A stretch of 64,000 nt of DNA from JBFWVJ01 sp050246795 (lineage in GTDB: Bacteria > Patescibacteriota > Gracilibacteria > JAUYGZ01): NCBI GenBank assembly GCA_050246795.1, contig JBFWVJ010000007.1, positions 56,591 to 120,590 on the forward strand, read 5' to 3'. This document shows, in pieces, positions 31,057 through 39,137 of this stretch. The notes under the pieces are model-generated. The model was given only the letters and a program-made list of their open reading frames with translations, was not told where the DNA came from and searched no databases. The position numbers and the translations under genes are program-made. Position 1 is the first letter of the stretch. Every line of letters starts with the position of its first letter.

Positions 31057-32286
31057 CTAAGGGAGGAGTCGTTTGAAAAAGCTAGAAACTCCTTTGAAGG
31101 CGGAAGAAACATTCAAGCCTCCAAAAGAAAACCGTCGAGATCGTTCCCCCTTGGAGCCAAGGCTGATCAATCCCAGCATGGTGGCAAACGAGGGGTCATC
31201 GATTCGGTCGACAATCCCGTCAATTTCCTGTGGAAAGCCGATTTGCACGGGCAGGCCAAGCACATTTCTCGCCAGTTCAAGGCACCCAGGGATTTTAATC
31301 GCTGAACCGGTCAGCAGCGCGCCAGCGGGGAGTTTGCCGTCTCGGTCGATTTTGGACAATTCTTCTCGGACCAGGCTAAAAATTTCGTGGTATCGAGCTT
31401 CAATGATCTCTACCAGCTGTTTCTTGGAAACACGATGGGTATCTACCTTGGAGATCAGCGAAAGGTTAATATCATCGAGATCGCTGATTTCATGAGGATT
31501 GCAGGAACCATATTCTATTTTTAGTTTCTCCGCTACATCGATGCTGGTCCGCAGTCCGATGGCAATATCGTTGGTGACGTTTTCGCCTCCCACCGGAATA
31601 ATGGCGGTGTGGAGCAAAACGCCTTCTTCATATACCGTGACGCTGGTGGACGACAGACCGATATCGACGGCTACAACCCCGAGCTCTCTTTGCCGCTTGG
31701 AAAGGACCGCATCGGCGGAAGCAAGAGGCGCTGGAATAAAATCGTCCAGGTCAATTCCTACTTGATGCGCGCACTTTTCAATATTTTTGACGATAGGACC
31801 GATTCCCGTAATGATCTCAGCATCGACCTCCAATCGGATTCCGGACATGCCGATGGGCTGCTTAATCCCTTCTTGATTGTCGATGGTAAACATCCGCGGA
31901 ACAACACGAATAATGATGCGGTTCATCGGAAGAGGGAGGGTTTGAGCGGCATCGATCACTCTTCCAACGTCCTCCTGAGTGATTTCTTGTCCACTCACGG
32001 CCACCACGCCTTTGGATGGGATGGCTTTAAGATGGCTGCCAGAGACGCTCACAAAAGCGCTATCAATGGATTCTCCAGCCATGCGTTCTGCATTCTCAAG
32101 AGACTGAGAAATGTTCTTGATCGTTTCATTAATATCAACAATGTTGCCTTTTCGAATCCCGTGAGAGTCTGTAATGCCAACTCCAATGACATTTAAAGCT
32201 CCGGACTCGCTATCAAGCTCGGCGATCACCGTGCGGACTTTTGAACCTCCAATATCTATACCGGCTATGAGCTGATCTTTGGCCAC
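31057..32286 (-). CDS. ftsA: Cell division protein FtsA
   Basis: An actin-like ATPase that tethers FtsZ to the membrane. The fold begins at LIAGIDIGGSKVRTVIAE; the 1C subdomain follows, then VVAVDIGLSSTSVTVYEEG (phosphate 2) and GALLTGSAIKIPG (adenosine). The C-terminus KGVSSFFKRLLP is a suitable amphipathic membrane helix. The GTG at 32286 (VAKDQLIAGIDIG) is preferred to a TTG at 32328, whose extra 14 residues are hydrophobic and atypical. Length is 409. Directly upstream of ftsZ, as usual. Confidence 0.95.
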   Translation of the reverse strand: MAKDQLIAGIDIGGSKVRTVIAELDSESGALNVIGVGITDSHGIRKGNIVDINETIKNISQSLENAERMAGESIDSAFVSVSGSHLKAIPSKGVVAVSGQEITQEDVGRVIDAAQTLPLPMNRIIIRVVPRMFTIDNQEGIKQPIGMSGIRLEVDAEIITGIGPIVKNIEKCAHQVGIDLDDFIPAPLASADAVLSKRQRELGVVAVDIGLSSTSVTVYEEGVLLHTAIIPVGGENVTNDIAIGLRTSIDVAEKLKIEYGSCNPHEISDLDDINLSLISKVDTHRVSKKQLVEIIEARYHEIFSLVREELSKIDRDGKLPAGALLTGSAIKIPGCLELARNVLGLPVQIGFPQEIDGIVDRIDDPSFATMLGLISLGSKGERSRRFSFGGLNVSSAFKGVSSFFKRLLP

Positions 32287-32427
32287 GAAGAGAAATGGTA
32301 AGGGAATAGAAAAAAGCACCTCGTTCAAACAAATCGAGTATAGGGATCGTATAAATTTTTTGCAATCCTTTGCATCACTTTTTGATCCTTTTGAAGCGAA
32401 AAGAAAAAGATCGAACTAAAAAAATGA

Positions 32428-32880
32428 TCAGGTTTTTTTGCTTTTCAAAAAGCTTCTCATAATTTTATCTTCGAGTAATTTCATTACTCGATAGTCCTCA
32501 TCTGCCTCGTGATCATATCCCCGAAGGTGAAGTAATCCATGTATACATAATTTATACATCTCACTTTCAAAGGTCACCCCATATTCTTTGGCCTGTCTCT
32601 TGGTTTGAGGAATCGAAAGAATGACTTCCCCTAAAAGAAATTCGGGGTCGGGGGTTCGGAGCTGGGACTCATCATAATAGGTAAAGGTCAGGACATCGGT
32701 GACCTTATCCTTCTTCCGAAAATCACGGTTCAGGCGATGAAGAGTGGAGTCGTCACAAAAGATGAGGTTCACATAGCCTGGAAGAGGCTTTACGGATTGA
32801 TCGACCAAGTCGCAAATCAAATGAAAACGCTTCAAATGTCTAATGCTGTATTGGGTGTGCCCGATGACATTCAATTTCAT
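32428..32880 (-). CDS. ybeY: Endoribonuclease YbeY
   Basis: A 150-residue zinc-dependent RNase for 16S rRNA 3'-end maturation and ribosome quality control. The motif HGLLHLRGYDHE (near residue 112) supplies the three His ligands. FCDDSTLHRLNRDFRKKDKVTDVLTF is the conserved upstream stretch (given in two parts: FCDDSTLHRLNRDFR and KVTDVLTF). The ATG at 32880 matches the family N-terminus; the reading frame extends upstream but without homology. It lies upstream of ftsA with a 140-bp A/T-rich gap. Confidence 0.93.
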   Translation of the reverse strand: MKLNVIGHTQYSIRHLKRFHLICDLVDQSVKPLPGYVNLIFCDDSTLHRLNRDFRKKDKVTDVLTFTYYDESQLRTPDPEFLLGEVILSIPQTKRQAKEYGVTFESEMYKLCIHGLLHLRGYDHEADEDYRVMKLLEDKIMRSFLKSKKT

Positions 32881-33026
32881 AAACAAAGTGCAAAAAAAAA
32901 CAGAACGAAGCAATATTGTATCAAGCTTTTCCGGCAAGTACAGTGGCATTTTAGTCGCAAATACCCTCTAAAACCATTGAAAAAAGCACAAAAACCCTCT
33001 ATAAATGAGACAAGATTTTCTCTTCC

Positions 33027-33542
33027 ATGGTTCTTCCTATCTACACCGGCACCGAAAACGAGGTCTTGCGACAGGTTGCGAAGCCGATTAAGCAACTTAC
33101 CAAACAGCACCTTCGACTCATCAAGAATATGAAGGAAACGATGGTCGCAGCTCATGGTCTGGGCTTAGCGGCGCCTCAAGTAGGCGTCAGTGAGCGAATT
33201 TTGATTGCAAACTTCCAATACGGAAAGAAAGTAGGGGAGAAGTACGCGCATGTGGCGATTATCAATCCTGAAATCATCGATCACTCCGAAGAGGAAGTGC
33301 TCGGCGAAGAGGGATGTCTGAGCCTTCCTGAATTCTATGCCCCTGTGAAACGTTACCGGGACATCACCATCAAGTACCTTGATGAAAAAGGCAAAGAGCA
33401 GTTTATGGAGCTCTCAGATTTGAACGCGCGCATTGTTCAACACGAAATCGACCATCTCGACGGAAAATTATTCGTCGACTACCTGGATGAGGCAACGATA
33501 GGGAAATACGAGAAGGAACTCGCAGAGTCGAATCAGTTTTGA
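33027..33542 (+). CDS. def: Peptide deformylase
   Basis: Removes the formyl group from the N-terminus of new proteins. All three motifs are present: GLGLAAPQVG (motif 1), EEGCLSLPEF (motif 2, Cys ligand) and VQHEIDHLDGKLF (motif 3, HExxH). Length (171) is standard. It diverges from ybeY and overlaps the lipoprotein gene tail to tail by 10 bp. Confidence 0.96.
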   Translation: MVLPIYTGTENEVLRQVAKPIKQLTKQHLRLIKNMKETMVAAHGLGLAAPQVGVSERILIANFQYGKKVGEKYAHVAIINPEIIDHSEEEVLGEEGCLSLPEFYAPVKRYRDITIKYLDEKGKEQFMELSDLNARIVQHEIDHLDGKLFVDYLDEATIGKYEKELAESNQF

Positions 33543-34318
33543 GGCCCTTCTGGGGAAAAGGACCGATAATCAGACTTTTTCCCTAGGGAGTCATAGACAG
33601 CATATCGGAGACGGCTTTCGTCTTGCCAAGAAATATCCAGGCTCCCATAGCGGTCGAGATCTTCTCCTGTAAGAAAGGATTCATCACTCTTCAGCTCCAA
33701 AGCCGCGATTTTCTTGAGCTTTTGAAATGAAAAGATCTCTAGGACATTTTCAGGCGATTCTTCGGGAGAAGAACTTAAAGTTAAGAGAAAATTTCCTCGT
33801 GGTGAAAGAAGGCTGGTTGAGAGGTTTATTTGATCGAAAATTTTTACAAATTCTCCCTTTTGAACATCAAAGAGATAGAGATCACTTAGAGGACTGTCTG
33901 ACTCCATAACGCTAGACCGAAAAATGGTAGTACTCTGCTCTGGTTGAGAAAAAACAAGAAGTGAAAAGTTTTTATTGATTTGAAGAGCTGGAAGCGCTTT
34001 TTTTATGGATTCAAGTACAATATGCTCCGTGTTCTTTTCGTCCTTTGTGAACAATGCTGCGTCCCAAGGGCCGAAATCTGAGGTTCTTCGGGAAGATCTA
34101 TACCAGTCATAATCCCATCCGAATTCGCGATCATATGAATTATGGTATTCCAGAAAATAAGCCTTTTGTACTGGAGGGGGTTGATCAACTTCCGCCTCCA
34201 AGGTTTGAGTAACGGGACTGGGTTCTGGTGGGAGAATTTGGGGAGAGGGGGGCTGTACTCTAAATTCACAAGCTGTTAGCAAGAAAATAAAAAATAAGAT
34301 CGGAAGGAGTTTTTTCAT
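33533..34318 (-). CDS. Predicted lipoprotein, unknown function
   Basis: A 261-residue protein with a lipoprotein signal (KKLLPILFFIFLLTAC, lipobox LTAC, Cys17), then a Pro/Glu-rich linker to about residue 50. The remainder has repeated strand-like stretches (SLLVFSQPEQST, SDLYLFDVQKGEFVKI, SPRGNFLLTLSSSP, NVLEIFSFQKLKKI, LRYAVYDSLGKK) that resemble beta-propeller blades of TolB/WD40-like proteins, but no clear family is recognised. It would be processed by Lgt. Base composition is slightly more A/T-rich than its neighbours. Confidence 0.75.
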   Translation of the reverse strand: MKKLLPILFFIFLLTACEFRVQPPSPQILPPEPSPVTQTLEAEVDQPPPVQKAYFLEYHNSYDREFGWDYDWYRSSRRTSDFGPWDAALFTKDEKNTEHIVLESIKKALPALQINKNFSLLVFSQPEQSTTIFRSSVMESDSPLSDLYLFDVQKGEFVKIFDQINLSTSLLSPRGNFLLTLSSSPEESPENVLEIFSFQKLKKIAALELKSDESFLTGEDLDRYGSLDISWQDESRLRYAVYDSLGKKSDYRSFSPEGPQN

Positions 34319-34331
34319 ATGATGACTAAAA

Positions 34332-34406
34332 TGGTGCTCCCGGCAGGAATCGAACCTGCATCTAACCCTTAGGACGGGCCTATTCTATCCATTGAACTAC
34401 AGGAGC
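34332..34406 (-). tRNA. tRNA-Arg (CCT)
   Basis: A 75-nt cloverleaf with encoded CCA. Acceptor GCTCCTG pairs with CGGGAGC (one wobble), anticodon loop GTCCTAA reads CCT, T-loop GGTTCGATTCC. The anticodon stem GGCCC/GGGTT has two G-U pairs. Its 5' end is 80 bp from a terminator-like hairpin at 34486-34528. Confidence 0.95.
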
Positions 34407-34485
34407 ATAGTAAATTTTCAATTTTCGAATGTTCAATGATCAATGAAGTGATCAATGCCAAAACAATATAGCTTAGATTTCCATA

Positions 34486-34528
34486 ACAAAAAACCCAGGA
34501 ATCAATCACTGGGTATTTGTTTTTTTTT
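34486..34528. terminator. Terminator-like hairpin usable in both directions
   Basis: ACCCAG (34493-34498) and CTGGGT (34509-34514) flank a 10-nt loop. On minus the stem is followed by TTTTTTGTT, on plus by a nine-T run after a short spacer. No gene reads into it from the plus side, so a minus-strand transcript from the intergenic region to its right is the likelier user. Confidence 0.6.
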
Positions 34529-35386
34529 CGATCCGAGCAAATCGTACAATAGGTGTGAGATTTGTGGATCTTTTGTATCAACTTGGAATGACCAGTTCCT
34601 TTTTTCAAGCTTTTCATGTGGTGGTTAAGGTCTCACCGGACCGTTATCCCTTTCAAGGTCTGACCGAAGTCGTCGCGAGAAAGTGGACCTGCCCTGACGC
34701 CATCAGGGATGTTGGAGGCTGTAGCCCCATCTGCCGAGTCACTGGCAGACAGATGTGAAAAGCAAGGGGTGAAAGAAGGCAGGCGGCTCCAAGGTGCCAC
34801 GCCGATGGATACACAAGTTCTGCCGAAGCAGAATGGGAGGTGAAGATCCTGAGCACTCAGCTCAGATGATACATCCCTCATAATGAAAGTGTTTGGCTCG
34901 GGTGAGACATTGGCCCCCCGACAAACGTCGGAGGAATCCTTCTTCTTTCGCCTCTTGCTTTGCTGTTCTGTAAAGGTTCAACTCAAGTCTTCATAACATG
35001 ATAATTCAGAAAAATTATTTCGCAAATAATTATCAACGTGTGTTTTGCACATATAGTGAATAGTTATATTTGAGTGATGGGGGGAAGCCATGGAGGAGGC
35101 ATCGTGAGAACGGTGGGAATGAGCGAATCGCGGGGAAAAATCCATCAAGCTGGTTCTGATCTCCGATCCGAACCAGATATGTCACGAGGGTGCATGTCTC
35201 ATGACATCATGGTTCCGGTCGGGCGAGCTCTTCGAAGCAAGGCATAGGAGAGAGACACGGAACCAACTGGAGTGGACTCCATTTCGAATTTCGTGCTTCG
35301 GATTTCGAATTTCTCTTCCGATCAGTTGTTTGAAAATAAAAATAGGATAATCTGAAATAAAGAAAAAGACTCCTTATCCCGAGCCC
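34529..35386. other. Large intergenic region with many hairpins, possible non-coding RNA
   Basis: About 860 bp without a convincing gene. Candidate ORFs on both strands have unlikely composition. Many short hairpins are visible: CCCTGA/TCAGGG near 34695, CTGCC/GGCAG near 34732, TTCTGC/GCAGAA near 34820 and CGAC/GTCG near 34920. The block GTGGTTAAGGTCTCACC plus GGACCGTTATCC (34621-34649) recurs, with changes, at 58019-58048. I found no match to RNase P RNA, tmRNA, SRP RNA or 6S RNA signatures. TTTCGAATTTC is directly repeated at 35283-35315. Confidence 0.5.
35150..35265. repeat. Cluster of three palindromes with GGTTC(C/T)G arms
   Basis: CTGGTTCTGATC pairs with GATCCGAACCAG (35150-35174), ATGTCACGAG with CTCATGACAT (35178-35207), and GGTTCCG with CGGAACC (about 35210-35264). 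The third loop holds GAGCTCTTCGAAG. A related palindrome with CTGGTTCCGATC arms and GCTCTTCGAAG lies at 57803-57860. Confidence 0.7.
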
Positions 35387-36028
35387 ATGGACATCGCCTC
35401 CCGTATCGCACGAGAGCTTCTCGCCTCAAAAGCCGTTAAAATTTCCATTGATCCGCCCTTTACCTGGGCATCGGGCATCCAATCACCGATTTATTGCGAC
35501 AATCGGATGCTGATTTCCATTCCCGAAATTCGCGAACTCATCGTGAGTGAATTCTGTGTGATGATCGAAAAAATGAGGCCTGATTACATCGCCGGGACGG
35601 CCACTGCCGCCATCCCCTGGGCTGCTTTCATCGCTCATAGTATGAAGCTGCCGATGGTCTACGTTCGTGCTGAACCAAAAGGTCATGGGGCAGGGAAGCA
35701 AGTGGAGGGCTACTTAAAACCAGGAAGCAAAGTGGTGCTCGTCGAAGACCTTATTTCCACCGGTGGAAGCTCGCTGAATGCAGTCCAGGCTTTGAAAAAA
35801 GAGGGAGATGCCGATATTTCCAATGTCGTTGCCATCGTGACCTATGAAATGGAAAAATCGAAAACCGCTTTCGCGGAAGCGGGAATACATCTGCAAACCC
35901 TGACGAATTTCACCCACATCTTGCAGGAGGTCCAGAAGCAAGGCTATCTTCAGGAGGATCAAGTCGCCACGGTCATGGAATTCAGCAAGGATCCCGCCAA
36001 TTGGTGGGGGAAATGGAATGCCCAATAA
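35387..36028 (+). CDS. pyrE: Orotate phosphoribosyltransferase
   Basis: Joins orotate to PRPP to form OMP. The PRPP motif VVLVEDLISTGGSSL lies near residue 118. The N-terminal ASGIQSPIYCDNRML and the KGHGAGKQVEG loop (near 95-105), carrying the catalytic Lys, are also conserved. Length (213) is typical. It opens a cluster of pyrimidine genes on plus. The leader ends CCCGAGCCC-ATG without a Shine-Dalgarno sequence. An 85-bp inverted-repeat element separates it from pyrC. Confidence 0.95.
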   Translation: MDIASRIARELLASKAVKISIDPPFTWASGIQSPIYCDNRMLISIPEIRELIVSEFCVMIEKMRPDYIAGTATAAIPWAAFIAHSMKLPMVYVRAEPKGHGAGKQVEGYLKPGSKVVLVEDLISTGGSSLNAVQALKKEGDADISNVVAIVTYEMEKSKTAFAEAGIHLQTLTNFTHILQEVQKQGYLQEDQVATVMEFSKDPANWWGKWNAQ

Positions 36029-36031
36029 ATC

Positions 36032-36116
36032 CCATTCCGAATGGAGCCCAGCAGGCGGAATTCGGCTAAGTCGAGAAAAGCCTATCCAAAACCCAACTCA
36101 ACTTCGGTCGGAATGG
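36032..36116. mobile_element. Small inverted-repeat element (MITE-like), copy 1
   Basis: Begins CCATTCCGAATGGAGCCC and ends TTCGGTCGGAATGG, which are imperfect inverted repeats of each other. The ends match those of the 119-bp element at 61336-61454. No coding capacity. The element overlaps the first codons of the longest pyrC reading frame, so that long start is rejected. Confidence 0.6.
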
Positions 36117-36133
36117 AAACAGTAAAATTGTTT

Positions 36134-37132
36134 ATGAAAGAATTCATCATCAGAAAACCCGACGACTTCCATCTTCATCTCCGCCAAGGAGAGTTGATGG
36201 GGCATTTGGTAAAAGAAACGGCGAAAGGATTTCAACGGGTGCTGGTGATGCCCAATACCCTCCCGCCGGTAACGAATGCAGCTGAGCTTGAAAAATACCA
36301 CAGCGAATTAAAAGCAATTGGCACAGACCTCGAGTTCTTGATGACTTTCAAACTCATGCCGGATACCTCGCCAGCAACGGTTCAGGAACTCAAAAAAGCA
36401 GGGGCCGTTGCCGGGAAACTGTATCCGCAAGGGGTGACGACCCACTCCGAAGACGGGGTTGCGGATGTGGAAGCCTTATTCCCCATCTTTTCCGCCATGC
36501 AAGAGCAGGATCTGGTTCTCTGCCTCCACGGAGAAGTACTGGGTGTGGAAGACTTAAAACGGGAATCAGCCTTTCTCCCGACTCTTAAAAAAATCCACCA
36601 GAACTTCCCTCAGCTCCGCATCGTCCTCGAGCATGTTTCCACCGCCGATGCGGTTCAAGAAGTGCAAGAACTGGGTCCAAATGTCGCCGCAACGATCACC
36701 GTTCACCACCTCTTCCTCACCACTCAGGATGTCCGCAACGGGCATTTCAACCCCCACCACTTCTGCGCCCCCATTTGTAAATCCGAAGCCGACCGCGCAG
36801 CGATCGTCCAAGCTGCTCTGAGTGGACATCCCAAATTCTTCTTCGGGAGCGATAGTGCACCACATCCGCACCAAGACAAAGAAGGGGATCACCCGAAACC
36901 TGGTATTTACACCACACCAGTAGCCTTACCATTGTTGGCAGAACTCTTCGAATCACAAGAAAAATTGGACCGTTTAGAGGCATTCACTTCACAATACGGT
37001 GCAGACTATTACCGCTTGCCCCTCAACACGTCGTCTCTGATCCTTAAAAAAGAGGATTGGCAAGTTCCTGGCGACTCCTTCGGAATTATTCCACTGAGGG
37101 CTTCCGAGGTGATGAAGTGGAGATATGCTTAG
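36134..37132 (+). CDS. pyrC: Dihydroorotase
   Basis: Interconverts carbamoyl-aspartate and dihydroorotate. It is the compact class II type: KPDDFHLHLRQG gives the HxH metal site, PNTLPPVTN follows, GKLYPQGVTTHS carries the Lys likely to be carbamylated (near residue 95), LCLHGEV and LEHVSTADAV give His ligands, and FFGSDSAPH has the catalytic Asp. The ATG at 36134 (MKEFIIRKPDD) matches the family N-terminus; one at 36113 adds seven residues. The still longer start at 36041 lies inside a repeat element. About 332 residues, as expected. Confidence 0.94.
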   Translation: MKEFIIRKPDDFHLHLRQGELMGHLVKETAKGFQRVLVMPNTLPPVTNAAELEKYHSELKAIGTDLEFLMTFKLMPDTSPATVQELKKAGAVAGKLYPQGVTTHSEDGVADVEALFPIFSAMQEQDLVLCLHGEVLGVEDLKRESAFLPTLKKIHQNFPQLRIVLEHVSTADAVQEVQELGPNVAATITVHHLFLTTQDVRNGHFNPHHFCAPICKSEADRAAIVQAALSGHPKFFFGSDSAPHPHQDKEGDHPKPGIYTTPVALPLLAELFESQEKLDRLEAFTSQYGADYYRLPLNTSSLILKKEDWQVPGDSFGIIPLRASEVMKWRYA

Positions 37133-37170
37133 GAAAAACTTGGAATATGGCTAGCAAATGGGCTTTTTTG

Positions 37171-37179
37171 TGCTATAAT
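37171..37179 (+). promoter_or_regulatory. Extended -10 promoter before the GNAT gene
   Basis: TGCTATAAT, a perfect TATAAT with the TGn extension, ends 18 bp before the ATG at 37198. It suggests that the GNAT gene and the genes after it have a promoter of their own within the pyrimidine cluster. Confidence 0.6.
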
Positions 37180-37197
37180 GCGGCACATTAAGATTTC

Positions 37198-38028
37198 ATG
37201 AAAGAGTATTCATCATTTCCTGGCGGCTATAAACCCTGTGTCCTGAAACCCCATCTCTTCAATTCCTCTGAAAAACAGGCCTTTTCCTTGGAAATTGCCC
37301 GAAGAAGGGGACAGCTGATTCATTCGGCTCAACTGGCGGAAGAAGAGTTTGAAAACCGCTATCCAACATTTTTTCAGAACGAAGACAAAGTAAAAGGTGT
37401 AGCCGTATTACTCGCAAAGCAATTGGATACCCTGGAGCCGATCAGCTGTGTGATGACCTACGAACCATGGGAAGAACTAGGGGCATTCATGATCTCGCTG
37501 GTTTTTGGCGAAAATTCGGGTGAAAGGGTTAAAAGAGTGGCTACGCAGTCGACAAGCGTCGATGAAGAATTGGCAGAGTTATTGTTCACTCACTCTGGAA
37601 ATCAATGGAACCTCGGGCATCGAATCGTTCACGAAGACTTTCGGGGAATGGGGATAGGGGATTCGCTTTTAGCTGTTGCAGAAGCATTTCTTCACAAAAG
37701 AGCGATGCGGACATCCACGCCACAGACCATCACTGCCTCTGCCGGTCAGTTTGATGTATTCAATTGGTTTTTGAAGAATGGATTCCAACCCAGTAAGGAT
37801 GAAGACCGACGAAAGCTCGAAAAAATCTTTAGTGGCAGTTCCGAATTCTTTATGGGGGAGGACCTGTATATTTATCACAAGGATGAAGTCAAGATTCACC
37901 GGCCTTTCATTGGTTTTAAGCCATTGAGAGTCCGAATAAAATTTCACAAAGAAATCCTTCCTCGGCAGGTAAACAGGATCGAGATGATCTGCGAAAACAC
38001 CTCTGATTCCGTCAAAAAGGTGATCTAA
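37198..38028 (+). CDS. GNAT-like acetyltransferase, unknown substrate
   Basis: A 276-residue protein. The central part has the acetyl-CoA motif LGHRIVHEDFRGMGIGDSLL (R/QxxGxG/A form) near residues 142-161 and FNWFLKNGFQP near 188, typical of motif B. Flanking N- and C-terminal regions (about 100 and 70 residues) match nothing I recognise. No membrane segments or signal peptide. It sits between pyrC and pyrD but has its own extended -10 promoter, so a role in pyrimidine synthesis is not implied. Confidence 0.65.
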   Translation: MKEYSSFPGGYKPCVLKPHLFNSSEKQAFSLEIARRRGQLIHSAQLAEEEFENRYPTFFQNEDKVKGVAVLLAKQLDTLEPISCVMTYEPWEELGAFMISLVFGENSGERVKRVATQSTSVDEELAELLFTHSGNQWNLGHRIVHEDFRGMGIGDSLLAVAEAFLHKRAMRTSTPQTITASAGQFDVFNWFLKNGFQPSKDEDRRKLEKIFSGSSEFFMGEDLYIYHKDEVKIHRPFIGFKPLRVRIKFHKEILPRQVNRIEMICENTSDSVKKVI

Positions 38029-38098
38029 AAATGTACCGGCATGGTGTGGAAAACAGGAAACTTCTTCGCTATACTCACTCCGAACAGAACCATTACCC

Positions 38099-39025
38099 AT
38101 GAACACCTCCATAGATTTCCTCGGCGTCACCTTCCCAAATCCGTTGGTGTTGTGTTCGGGATACCTGGGGGTCACCGCTTCCACTTGGGACAACCTAGCC
38201 AAGAAAGGGGCAGGTGGCATCACCACCAAGTCCATTTGGCTGAATGAGCACAAAGGACATCCCAATCCAGTCATTTTGGCGAATGAGGACTTTATGATCA
38301 ACGCGGTCGGACTTCCAGACGCGGGGATCGAAAAAGCGACCATTGAATTCGAAGAATATTTGAAGCGGAAGAATGGAGTTCCGCTGATCGTGAACATCGT
38401 CGGAGGGAAGATGGATGATTTCGTAGCCATTGCCGAAGCCGTACACCAGCTCAAACCCCAGCTCCTCGAAATCAATATGTCCTGCCCCAATGTCGAAGAC
38501 GAGCACGGAAAGCCCTTCGCCACCGATTGTCCAAGAGCTGCTGAACTGACGAGAAGAATTAAGCAAGTTACAGATATCCCCATGGTGGTCAAACTGTCTC
38601 CAAATGTCGAGAACATCGGAGAAATCGCCAAGGCCGTTGTCGATGCCGGAGCGGACGGCTTAACCGCCGTGAATACCTACGGACCAGGCCTGGTGATCGA
38701 CATCGATTCCGCCCAGCCCGTCCTGGCCAATAAATTCGGAGGAGTCTCCGGTCCAGGCATCAAGCCCTTGGCCGTAAAAGCCGTGTTTGACGTCTATGCC
38801 AAGACCAAAAAACCCATCATCGGTATGGGGGGCATCACCACCGGCCGCGACGCGATCGAGATGATGATGGCGGGAGCGGCGCTGATCGGAATCGGTTCCG
38901 CGCTCTACTACCGCGGCGAAGACGCCTTCGCGATCATCTTAAAAGAAATGGTGGAGTGGTGTGAGGCCAACGGAGTGAAGTCTTTTGAAGAAATCATCGG
39001 AAAAACCCACCAAGTCCTCATTTGA
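38099..39025 (+). CDS. pyrD: Dihydroorotate dehydrogenase, catalytic subunit (class IB)
   Basis: An FMN flavoprotein oxidising dihydroorotate to orotate. Features: FPNPLVLCSGYLG at the N-terminus, NAVGLPDAG near 60, EINMSCPNVEDEHG with the class I catalytic Cys near 128, and GMGGITTGRDAIEMMMAGA in the FMN phosphate site near 240. Being soluble class 1 and followed by pyrK, it should be the NAD-linked PyrDK type. 308 residues. Confidence 0.95.
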   Translation: MNTSIDFLGVTFPNPLVLCSGYLGVTASTWDNLAKKGAGGITTKSIWLNEHKGHPNPVILANEDFMINAVGLPDAGIEKATIEFEEYLKRKNGVPLIVNIVGGKMDDFVAIAEAVHQLKPQLLEINMSCPNVEDEHGKPFATDCPRAAELTRRIKQVTDIPMVVKLSPNVENIGEIAKAVVDAGADGLTAVNTYGPGLVIDIDSAQPVLANKFGGVSGPGIKPLAVKAVFDVYAKTKKPIIGMGGITTGRDAIEMMMAGAALIGIGSALYYRGEDAFAIILKEMVEWCEANGVKSFEEIIGKTHQVLI

Positions 39026-39027
39026 AA

Positions 39028-39105
39028 GCGAGGTTCGCAACCTCGCCTCCCCGCAACCTCGCCTCCCCGCAACCTCACCCCTGAAAGCGAGGATTCGATC
39101 CTCGC
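39028..39105. repeat. GCGAGG palindromes and a 16-bp tandem repeat
   Basis: GCGAGGTT-CGC-AACCTCGC (39028-39046) overlaps 2.8 copies of a 16-bp unit starting CGCAACCTCGCC (39036-39081), followed by GCGAGGAT-TCG-ATCCTCGC (39087-39105). It lies between pyrD and pyrK. The same core recurs at 29771 and 55388. Confidence 0.85.
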
Positions 39106-39137
39106 CTTCAGTCCTGCTTCCATTCCATCCCTGTTCT

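Noticed and set aside
34633..34881. Two overlapping minus-strand ORFs of 67-82 codons in the 34.5-35.4 kb gap
   Set aside because: Proline/serine-rich, no family resemblance, and they overlap each other and many hairpins.
35210..35265. Possible guanidine-I (ykkC) riboswitch because of GGTTCCG and GAGAGACACGG
   Set aside because: The conserved GGTCCGAGAG core is missing, the related copy at 57803 lacks ACACGG, and the downstream gene is pyrE, so the likeness is superficial.
36041..36133. Longer N-terminus for PyrC from an ATG at 36041
   Set aside because: The extra codons lie mostly in an inverted-repeat element shared with 61336-61454 and have no counterpart in the family.
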